From contig JAUCBJ010005715.1 in NCBI GenBank assembly GCA_032718475.1, positions 1-22,315 of the forward strand: a stretch of DNA of 22,315 bases, given 5' to 3'. Positions 9,366-17,596 of the stretch are shown in pieces. The translations under genes were made by a program, and so were the position numbers. The notes below the pieces were generated by a model. It ran no database searches, was not told where the DNA came from, and worked only from the letters and a program-made list of their open reading frames with translations. Origin of the DNA: Nemertoderma westbladi (lineage: Eukaryota > Xenacoelomorpha > Nemertodermatida > Nemertodermatidae). Position 1 is the first letter of the stretch, and the number at the start of each line of letters is the position of its first letter.

Positions 9366-9552
9366 TATAGCGTAGACTTGCCAATGTGTTCCTCAACAAT
9401 TATCAGCTTTAAACATTCAATTACAGATATTTTCCACCCTGCTGAAGATGGTAAAGTTTATTTAGCGAACTCTATGGTTGCAGGGTTATTAGTTAAAATA
9501 AGGTTGCAGCTTGCAGGATATAATTTAATTATATTGGTAAATATAATAAATT

Positions 9553-9622
9553 ATTGTGTTTATAATAAATAATTGTGTTTATAATAAATAATTGTGTTTA
9601 TAATAAATAAACACACAATTAT
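9553..9622. repeat. 19-bp unit three times, followed by its inverse
   Basis: ATTGTGTTTATAATAAATA is exact at 9553, 9572 and 9591. AACACACAATTATA at 9609-9622 is a near inverse of the unit start, so the array can fold back on itself. Confidence 0.9.
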
Positions 9623-9778
9623 ATTCAGTGGACACAAATTCTCTACAATTTTATAATTTTCCCAAACGTCCTAGTTTTCTTAATAGTAAAATTTATTACA
9701 ATAACTTTTTAATTTAAATTATATTAGACTGTACTATGTAGAAACCCACCTGTTCAGTATAGTTAACTCAGTAGGCCT

Positions 9779-9979
9779 ACTCGTCTTAATTTTCAAGCCT
9801 CGTTGCGCTCGTCCTGCTTTCTCTGAAAATATTTTATTCTAAATTATTTTATACCTATACGAAGTCAAGAAATTGTGCGTGACGTGTGGTTTAGGACTAT
9901 AGACAAGCATCACTCGTCTACATTACAAGCATCGTTGCACTCGTCCTGTTTTGTTGCAAATATTTTATTCTAAATTATT
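9779..9979. repeat. Direct repeat of about 70 bp, 132-bp period
   Basis: 9779-9848 and 9911-9979 share ACTCGTCT, CAAGC, TCGTTGC, CTCGTCCTG and ATTTTATTCTAAATTATT in order. Divergence is moderate; possibly an old tandem duplication. Confidence 0.75.
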
Positions 9980-10204
9980 CCTGAAGAACGTTTATAATTA
10001 TGCAAATCTGAGTGAAAAACTGATGATTTATGGCAGATGGATACATACTACATAGATATCTATCTCTATACTGTAGTTGTCCTGTAATAATTAATATATT
10101 GAATTCAGTAATTATGTATTAATAGGTATTAATTATTTATGTATGTATTTTACAGTATATCAATCAGTGCTGAATTAGTATCACATAGAACTTGGATTTA
10201 GGGT

Positions 10205-11354
10205 ATGTTCGCGCATTTAAACCTTTAGCAGTTTAACCTGCCAATTTTAGTTGTCCTCTTGTTTATAAATCGACTTTAGCCTATATCAATTACCTAGTGT
10301 CTTGAAGTTACATCAGCCGAAGCCAGTCTGTGCGCGACCTTTCACCCACAGTTAAGGGAGACTGGATTCGGATGCTTTGATAGTGATTGCAGTGTAGACC
10401 TACTGTATTATTCGATTGATCGTTACTATATAATCTCTGTCAATATATTTACTTTCGGGGAAATATTAACAGTTACTTTAGGACGTGGCGCTTTAAGTAT
10501 AAAAACAGAGTTATGACTTAAACTAATCACAACTAGATGGCCAAAGAGTTTCGTAAATAGCGCATTCTTTAGGAGATGCTTTATTAACCTTCACACGACT
10601 TCACACTACTTCACACTATTTCGCACTGATCTGCCCACCATCACTGAATTTGATCATATATAAGGAGGATCGCAACTGACACATGTAGGGATTATGAAAT
10701 AGCATTTAATTCACACAAAAACCACTATAATGTAAGTCGCAGTTGCTACCGGTAAACCTGTTCCTCTCACCTTCAGTAATCAAGAAGATTGGGGGTTTTA
10801 TGATTATTTCTCGGTATTCTCCAAATATAACAGCAATATCCATTAACATAACAACAATTAATGACAGAAGTAAAATAATGCGGTGAACAGTCAGTATGTG
10901 TTACATGCAGTTATGAAATGTGTATCCAAGTAAGGTAGTTGAATTGTTAATAGTTTTACGTTCTTCTAATCAAAGCCATCAGATGTTTAGGCCAAAGTCT
11001 GAAACTTCTACACAGAAGTACAGAAGAATTCCAAGCCGGTTCTGAGGCTCAGAAAGGTAAACAAAGACCGTAATGCATTGCGCTGGTTTCCATAGGCCTC
11101 TGTAAGACAGAAGGGGAAAAATCGCTCTGATTGGCTGACTAGGCAGACCAAAGAAAAATTCCACATCCACAGAGAATCAGGTGATAGATTTCGTCATCGG
11201 GCTCTGATTCCTTCCCGTCACGGAGTTGAATACATTTAGGACTATTTTAGAGTATTCTGCGCATTGCGGCAAAAATGACTTGTTTTGTCCGCAAAAGCAC
11301 CTACACTGCGCATTGCGGGAAAAATGACTTGTTATGTCAGCAAAAGCTTTTACA
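10205..11354 (-). mobile_element. TGTAAAAG-family element, copy D, leader fragment
   Basis: On the minus strand this starts at 11354 with TGTAAAAGCTTTTGC and matches the first part of copy E almost throughout, by eye above 90 percent in the block 10210-10380. It ends at GAACAT (10205-10210), the point where E enters its hairpin-rich triplication. It carries the same 49-bp terminal duplication as E (units at 11258 and 11307), which C and F lack. No coding capacity. It faces copy E across 805 bp and forms the left arm of a long inverted repeat. Confidence 0.85.
11258..11347. repeat. Terminal 49-bp duplication in copy D
   Basis: Units starting TGCGCATTGCGG at 11258 and 11307 each run to GCAAAAGC. 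The same pair, inverted, is in copy E at 12167 and 12216. Confidence 0.9.
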
Positions 11355-11431
11355 CCACTCCCAGAAAATGGGATTTAAGTCTATAAAATATAAAAATCAC
11401 AGTTTCTAAAATATAAAAATACTCTAAACGA

Positions 11432-12159
11432 TTAGTCCTTCTTACGTGAACGGCGTTTACGAAGTTTTTTGAGGCTAGCAAGAGTCCTTTTCTCTTTGGG
11501 GCGAGCCACTTTACTAGGAGGGCTATAACTCCTGGGTGAGGAGTGCAATACGATTGCATTGGAAGGTTTAGGGTTACGGTCGGTGTATCTGCCGGTCGAG
11601 GTACCTGGTTGATCGATATCAACCTCAGTGGAACGAGGTCGAACAACCTTTAGAGCGCGTTTCATGATAGCAGCTCTTACTGGTCCCTGACGAGTCGTCT
11701 GCACGAGAGCGGTAGGCGGACCGTGAGTAGTGAGAAATTTCCTCAGTTTGATGGTTCTTTCCAACTCGCGTTCTCGGGCTCTATATTCATAGGGTCGTCT
11801 ATGAACTTGTAGCTCTGGATGCGAGTTTATGAACAAGTCACCATGAGATTTATCAATGGTAGAAACTTTAAACTGTATGTAGGATCTTATGGTTTCACCA
11901 TATAATATTGAGTTAAATTGACATAATAAGGGTTGTCTTTGTTCCCATAAAATGAGTTCGGTAAAGGTCTAGCGCGTAGGTTGACCTCGTGTACCATACG
12001 ACGGACAAGATCCGCTCGATTGTCCGGAGGTTCAACGAGTATACCGTCGACAAGAGCGGCCTCGATTGGCGGACGTTGTAACATAGGAGCGTCAGCGATA
12101 AGATCTCTAGATCTTAGGTTGATATCAACCGGTTGGGGTTGTACCGTGGCGAAGAGTTT
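11432..12159 (-). pseudogene. Broken unrecognised reading frame between D and E
   Basis: Two minus-strand frames follow each other. The upstream one (from the E boundary to TAA at 11887-11889, about 90 residues) is mixed and foldable, with several Pro/Arg stretches. The downstream one stays open upstream past 11890 and runs to a stop at 11432. The two overlap around 11890-11905, as expected from a single-base shift in one ancestral gene. The downstream part is very basic, Pro/Ser-rich, with a KKLRKRRSRKK-like tail suggesting nucleic-acid binding. The start is lost: the first ATG on the upstream frame lies within the terminus of E, so insertion of E probably cut off the 5' end. I recognise no family; it may belong to an older mobile element. 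Confidence 0.45.
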
Positions 12160-12166
12160 TGTAAAA

Positions 12167-12256
12167 GCTTTTGCGGACATAACAAGTCATTTTTCCCGCA
12201 ATGCGCAGTGTAGGTGCTTTTGCGGACATAACAAGTCATTTTTGCCGCAATGCGCA
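12167..12256. repeat. Terminal 49-bp duplication in copy E
   Basis: GCTTTTGCGGACATAACAAG starts at 12167 and 12216, each unit ending near ATGCGCA. Inverted counterpart of 11258-11347. Confidence 0.9.
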
Positions 12257-12512
12257 TAATACTCTAAAAGATTGGAGCTCAGATGACGAAATCTGTCAGC
12301 TGATTTCCTGTATACGTGGAACCTCTTTGTTCTGCCTAGTCAGCCAATCAGAGCGATTTTCCCCCATATGTCGAACAGAGACCTATGGAAACCCGCGCAA
12401 TGCATTACGGTCTTTGTTTCTTTGTTTACCTTTTTCTGAGCCTAAGAACCGGCTTGGAATTCTTCTGTACTTCTGTTGTAGAAGTTTCAGACTTTGGCCT
12501 AGAACATCAGAT

Positions 12513-13338
12513 AAACATCTTCTAAAGTATGTTCAGCATACTTTCATTATATGGGATTCCTGATGAAATTATTGCAGCAATCAGATCAGTATACGATGGT
12601 TCGACAACATTTGTGTCTACTGTCGATGGTGACACAGAACCATTTGAAGTGTTATGGGGCGTCCTCCAAGGAGACACACTTGCACCATTCTTGTTCATTA
12701 TTGTGGTTGACTATGTTCTACGCATGTCCTTAGATCATTATAATGATGATGGGGTGATGATAACTCCACCTAGTGGCTCCAGAAGTCGAGGAAATCCTGC
12801 CAAGTACCTAACTGATCTAGACTTTGCTGATGACTTAGGAGTACTATCAGAATCCGAGGTCCGATTATTTAGAGCGGCAGTAGTTCCAGTACTCCTCTAC
12901 GGGAGTCCATGCTGGGCTCTAACTGCTGAGGACACCAAATCTCTGCATGGCACATTCACAAGAATGCTACGCCGGGTTCATTGTGTCAAGTACAATGCAC
13001 ACATCTCCAACCAGACACTATATAACATTGGAGGTGTCTCATTGTTTCCCCCAAGCTTGACACTAGAACAAAATCGCCTCCGCTTTGCAGGACATTACTT
13101 TCGCCGTGAGGACCAGCCAGTGCATAATCTTGTACTTTGGCAGCCTCATGGAGTGAATAAGCATGGTGGACAGCCCATGACTTTCTTGAGACGCATCTTA
13201 AAGGACACTGGCCTTAAAGATGCGGATGATCTAGCAAATGTCATGGGTAATAGGGAGTTGTGGCGGTGCAATTTTGTTGACAAGCCGGCACAGCATTCTT
13301 AAAAATGCAGCTGCAATGCAGCATGCCGATCATAGTAG
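12513..13338 (+). mobile_element. 5'-truncated, internally deleted RTE-type LINE
   Basis: An 826-bp insertion in copy E flanked by 13-bp repeats TAGAACATC(A/T)GAT at 12500-12512 and 13339-13351, with one mismatch. The homologous position in copy D (10978-10990) has the site once and no insert, which fixes both boundaries. The insert starts inside the RT domain, as expected from 5' truncation during target-primed reverse transcription, and ends about 36 bp after the ORF stop with no poly(A), consistent with the very short tails of RTE elements. Confidence 0.9.
12529..13302 (+). pseudogene. Reverse transcriptase of RTE-type LINE, truncated with internal deletion
   Basis: A 257-residue open frame with no internal stop; an in-frame TAA at 12523 precedes the ATG, so it starts in mid-domain. 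Residues 4-60 hold the YGIP, GVLQGD (44-49) and LFIIVVDY elements of RT. FADD at 99-102 is the catalytic YADD-type motif. Directly afterwards (residues 109-125) the sequence jumps to VPVLLYG, then TRMLRR (144-149), LRFAGHYFRR (184-193) and GGQPMTFLRR, the C-terminal region of RTE-clade proteins. Roughly 80-120 residues that normally separate FADD from LLYG, including the thumb, are missing, yet the frame is kept. The N-terminal endonuclease and fingers are absent, so the product cannot be an active polymerase. Clade assignment is from motif memory. Confidence 0.9.
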
Positions 13339-14130
13339 TAGAACATCTGATGGCTTTGATTACAAGAACGTAAAACTATTAACTGAATCATACTTCATAT
13401 CTGAATCACTGAAACACATTGAACATTGCTGCACATGGAACACTGCATAAGTAACACATACTGACTGTTCACCGCATTATTTTACTTCTATTATTAATTG
13501 TTGTTATATGGATGTATATTGCTGATATATTTGGATAATACCGATGAATAATCATCTTCTTGATTACTGAAGGTGAGAGGAACAGGTTACCGGTAGCAAC
13601 TGCGACTTAAATTATAGTGGTTTTGTGTGAATTAAATGCTATTTCATAATCCCTACAAGTGTCAGTTGCGATCTTCCTTATATATGATCAAATTCAGTGA
13701 CGGTCGGCAGATCAGTGTGAAGTAGTGTGAAGTCGTGTGAAGTAGTGTGAAGGTTAATAAAGCATCTCCTAAAGAATGCGCTATTTACGAAACTCAGTAG
13801 CCATCTAGTTGTGATTAGTATAAGTCATAACTCTGTTTTTATACTTAAAGCGCCACATCCTAAAGGAACTGTTAATATTTCCCCGAAAGTAAATATATTG
13901 TCAGAGATTATATATTAACGATCAATCGAATAATACAGTAGGTCTACACCGCAATCACAATCAAAGCATCCGAATCCAGTCTCCCTTAACTGTGGGTGAA
14001 TGGTCGCGCACAGACTGGCTTCGGCTGATGTAATTTCAGTACACTAAATAATTGATATAGGCTAAAGTCGATTTATAAACAAGAGGACAACTAAAATTGG
14101 CAGGTTAAACTGCTAAAGGTCTAAAAGCGT

Positions 14131-14298
14131 GAACATTAATAGTTTTACGTACAAAATATATTTGTCTAATGTTCTGTTAAGAACATTAATAGTTTTAAAC
14201 TCTTGATTGCACAGTAGGCAATAAATATTTTGTCTATTGTTCTGGTAAGAACAATAATAGATTTTTAAGTTCTTTATTGCACCGTAGGCAATAAAGTC
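14131..14298. repeat. Triplicated block with covarying hairpins in copy E leader
   Basis: Units start at 14131, 14181 and 14249 with GAACA(T/A)TAATAG; the latter two end with CAGTAGGCAATAAA or CGTAGGCAATAAA. Hairpins with 9-bp perfect stems span the unit joints at 14167-14188 (loop GTTA) and 14235-14256 (loop GGTA). Their stems differ by one A-T to T-A swap changed on both sides. Copy F has a single unit near 18807-18842. Confidence 0.8.
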
Positions 14299-15764
14299 GA
14301 ATGTACCGGTCGAACGGTAAGCTGTAGGCCTAAATGCCCAACTACCCAAACCGGTACTTACAGGTACAGCAGTATTATTCGATTTTGATAATTATATACC
14401 GGTAGGTCTTGATATTTAATCAGGGACTGCAGCCCTGGTTTTTTATTCGGATTTTACTTATTTCTGTCAGTTTTATTTATCTGTAAGTGTAATATTGAGC
14501 AGAAGGCGTGTAAGCCTGCCCAGATTGTACAAATAATTTGTAGGCTGGATTGTTGTCTAGCTGTTGTTAGGTCTGAAGCGATTGCAGTGTTTGTAGAGTG
14601 TCTGTCCGATAAAGTGCTAGTTAGGAAGGTGGGGGCATCCAGTGTTGTAAGGTAAATCCCCCCGAAAGAATAAGTCGTACTACTTGGTTAGAACGCCTAC
14701 TAACTAACCATTTCGGTGTCTGCATATACTGTAGTTTATTTAGGCTTGCCAGTAGTCTGCCAGAATTTGGTCTGTATTTTGTTTGTATAGTCAGCACGGG
14801 TAGAGTAATATTTATTATTCAGAGTCTATGCAAGTATTCGCAACCACCAACTCTCCAAGTTTATTCCTACAGTAATTGTGCTTGTTATACATACTGTTAT
14901 AGTTAAATTAACCCCGGTACTACATCAGGGCTGCTTGGCGTAGGTAAAGACTGGTGATTTTGTGCTCCGGTCACTCCAGCAGATACCGTGGTTCTTTTGG
15001 CTGTTCAAGTATATTTAACTGCTGGTTATTTGTTGTATTAGTACTTGTACCTAATTTATGGTTTAGAGTACAGTGCTTTCCGAAAGTAATTTAGTGTGTA
15101 GGCAGTATATTTGTGTTGTAACGTGGTTAATAGGCACGTTAGCTCTGGTTGGCTTCGGTAATTAACCTCTAGGTAAGGACACTCCGGGTACATAACATAG
15201 TACTTATAGAGCTAAGACTATAAGTCGTCAGACGGTGGTATTTCCTTATCTGGAAAACGCAATTTACTTACTACTGCTCTATTGTTTTCAAATACCGCAG
15301 TATCCTGTCAGTTTGTAAGAACCAGAAATTCTAACTCCTTGTTAGACTGGTTTGTAGAGTTCTTGTAACATTACCCTAACAAATTGTACGTGTAACTTTT
15401 AGTGTTTATTTAGAGATTGTAATTTCAAACTGAAATTGAAAGTTGTAATTTGTAGTGATAAGTAACTTAGTAAAGTATAATTATTCGTTTTAGTATCCAA
15501 CAAGTAGCACTCCACTGAGAGCGTTCAGCTTCTGTGTAGTGACTCCTTACCCAGAAATAATAACATTTGTTTCAAATATTGTCGAAAACCCTTGTACGGG
15601 TACATAATATATTATAAATCAACTTAAACAGATTTATAAAATAGTAGGCCTGTTATACATCAATTAGGTCTTAATATCAGTTGGACTACTGCTTAATAAC
15701 AGTAATAAGTAAAAGGGAATTAGCCCTAAAATTCAGAAATTCAGTTATTATCAATAATTGACAT

Positions 15765-15927
15765 TACCGGTATTTACGGTAGGCGTATTATATATATTTA
15801 TATAAATTTAGGCTAAAATTATATACCGGTATTCTGTAACCAATCCTAGTCTATAATAATACTTATATATATACTATAAGTGTATACCGGTATTTTAATA
15901 TATATATATCAAGTTACACTGAGTAAC
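15765..15927 (+). promoter_or_regulatory. TACCGGTA cluster and TATA-rich block before ORF1 of copy E
   Basis: TACCGGTA occurs at 15765, 15824 and 15885, followed by an AT-dinucleotide run and then GTTACACTGAGTAAC (15913-15927), a GTTAC/GTAAC hairpin-capable motif. Copy F has the same order with the last motif exact at 20866-20880, about 100 bp before its ATG. A core promoter or leader structure for ORF1 would fit the conservation and position; not proven. Confidence 0.4.
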
Positions 15928-16026
15928 GGTATCGGTAATTAATTACTAGGCTTACAGTTTATACTGAATTACTAGACTTGCTTTAACTGTCATTATAGTA
16001 GTAGGCATTCAACTGTAAAATAAATC

Positions 16027-17525
16027 ATGGCTGACACAAAGCAAACACTGTCAGATAGTCTCCTAGAAAGAACAGTCTGCGACTCAGATAAGAGTATAGA
16101 AAATCTGAGACCAAAGTTCAAGTCCCCTCCTACTGTAAGAAAGGTCATCCCTACAGTAGTAGTGTCAGACCTTAGGCTAGTAAAGCACCATAGGTCTATC
16201 ATAGGCACTAGGTCTCAAGTCAAGCGGGACCAAGAGGCAGCTGTTAAACAGCAGCAGCACCCGACCCGAGAACTTATTTCTCAGCGGCCCGATAACTCCA
16301 GTAGTTCAGACACTGTAAAGTTGACACCCGAGATCGGAGCAAGGATGACAGAAGCGGTTTATCCAGATCCACTTCTAATTCTTCCTGGAGCCGTACTCAC
16401 TAGAGTATTGATCGCGGTGGAAGAACATCAAATCGATTGGGCGAGAAGTAAGTGATCGACCAGGGACAGTTATGCGGGATACACGATAGATGAATTAAAG
16501 TCTATTGTCGAGGCGCAATGGAACATCCCCAGACCCGGACTCCCGTTTAACTTATCGGAAGCTGCCTGGGAAGACTTATACAGGATGGGAGTAGTAAGGG
16601 ACACTCGAGATCCAGCTGTGTGGAAGACGTCGGCAGCAGGATATGTCCAGGGATTCTTCAGCTCTTTGGAGCGCTTAGAGGAACACCTGTTTCAACAACA
16701 TCAAGGACCTCAAGAGCAGGGAGAGCTGCTTTATCAAGTGTGAGAACGAATTTTACTGATCAGACTAATCCTTTTGGCCTTTGAAGAAGCTTCGAAGAGA
16801 AGCCAAGACACGTCGTTGCAAGTGGCTGTAAAAACTTGGTTCCAACGGGTGAGTCTTTAAGTCCAGGGAACGACACAATGGAAAGCTCAGCTAACCGAGC
16901 GCATGACCCACTGAGAATCAACAGACGCTACCTTTTCTCAGGTGGAAGGCGAAGTTACATCCGAGAAACCTCAGAAGAAGGATGCTATTGACATCTATCT
17001 GTCGGACTATCAACGATGTATAGGTGACAAAGAGTTAAGGAGACGGCTAGCTGGACTTCACCCTAATAGTGAGGGAGCCAAATTTGTGTTTGACTCATTA
17101 GATGCGGAAATATTAGCCGCGGAGCAGGGTAAATTTGATGAAAGCATCCTCATCGCTATGGACCAAGAAGAGCAGCTAAAGAAAAAGCAAATAGAAGACC
17201 GAAGGTCAGCGGCCGCGGCAGAATCTGAAAGGAAAGCGGCAGCGGTCGCGGCGGAATCTGAAAGGAAAGCAGCAGCGGTCGCTGCAGAATCTGAAAGGAA
17301 AGCGGCAGAGGCTGAAAGAAAAGCGGCAGCGGTCGCGGCAGAATCTGAAAGGAAAGCGGCAGAGCCGAAAGAAAAGCGGCAGCGGCAGCAGCAGAATCTG
17401 AAAGAAAAGCGGCCGTGGCTGAAGCAGAAAGACGGGCATCTGAAGAGACAACCCAACTAGAGTTGGAAAATCTTCAAGCGAAGCGAGATTACTTAAATAA
17501 ACAGCTACTCAGATGCAGCTGCTAA
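16027..17525 (+). pseudogene. ORF1 of copy E, unrecognised coiled-coil protein, inactivated
   Basis: Starts at ATG 16027 and aligns end to end with the intact ORF of copy F, by eye about two thirds identical in the first 140 residues. Four in-frame stops break it: TGA at 16453, 16741 and 16912 and TAA at 16858. The first corresponds to CGA in F. A one-base loss near 17364 shifts the frame, which then runs to TAA 17523-17525, giving an ancestral length of about 499 residues. The N-terminal 100 residues are Ser/Gln-rich, the middle 200 or so Trp-bearing and helical. A conserved DAIDIYLSDYQR-type block follows (from about 16981), then an Ala/Glu/Lys coiled coil of 11-residue units (AVAAESERKAA) with one 7-residue unit. 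No zinc knuckle, protease or transposase motif is seen. Confidence 0.85.
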
Positions 17526-17596
17526 GTCGATCTACTCCCAGGAGACAGGGATTTACATCCTCTGATGAAGGCGATACAACAGATCCTGAATATAGA
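17513..17596 (+). CDS. Possible ORF2 start overlapping ORF1 stop, interrupted by copy F
   Basis: An ATG at 17513 lies inside the end of ORF1: ATGCAGCTGCTAA holds this ATG and the ORF1 TAA, in the minus-one frame relative to ORF1. The new frame encodes a basic stretch, then a Ser/Asp/Glu-rich stretch, and stays open past 17597, where sequence of copy F begins. Overlapping start/stop arrangements are common between the first and second ORFs of retroelements. Only 28 codons precede the junction, so the product cannot be identified. Confidence 0.3.

Larger units (their letters stand above)
6912..9378. mobile_element. Composite element with inverted ends and 8-bp flanking repeat
   Basis: The terminal segments 6926-6979 and 9310-9365 are inverted copies of each other with few mismatches, and the 8-mer CGTAGACT directly flanks the unit (6912-6919 and 9371-9378). 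This suggests a 2,451-bp insertion with an 8-bp target duplication. Such a length is typical of hAT elements, but the ends do not show a clear hAT consensus and no transposase frame is visible. Each end is also a foldback: GGGCTGTT at 9329-9336 pairs with AACAGCCC at 9357-9364, and the left end does the same with one mismatch. Inside are an RT-ORF fragment, a poly-C run, a minisatellite and a phased palindrome array. It is probably non-autonomous; superfamily unassigned. Confidence 0.6.
9379..10204. other. AT-rich DNA with two local repeats, no gene
   Basis: The longest frames are short and AT-driven. Local structures are a 19-bp triplet repeat at 9553-9609 and a roughly 70-bp direct repeat at 9779-9848 and 9911-9979, listed separately. 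Confidence 0.6.
12160..17596 (+). mobile_element. TGTAAAAG-family element, copy E, with LINE insertion
   Basis: Begins with TGTAAAAGCTTTTGC at 12160. The leader of about 3.0 kb (12160-16026 after removing the LINE) is non-coding and aligns with C, D and F. A dead ORF1 follows (16027-17525), then a short possible ORF2 start, ended by copy F at 17597. The order long repeated leader, Gag-like ORF, overlapping next ORF suggests an LTR-retroelement layout, but I find no tRNA primer site, no clear CA-type leader end and no polymerase, so class is unproven. The 49-bp terminal duplication (12167, 12216) is shared with D. Confidence 0.75.

Noticed and set aside
9553-9979. CRISPR-like array
   Set aside because: Units are directly adjacent or only two copies with a long spacer; there are no regular spacers and the setting is eukaryotic.
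14113-14349. 78-codon minus-strand frame
   Set aside because: It lies over the triplicated hairpin block and is absent in copy F.
17058-17456. Minus-strand Ala/Ser/Phe-rich frames opposite the coiled coil
   Set aside because: They are the reverse reading of the tandem coding repeats of ORF1.
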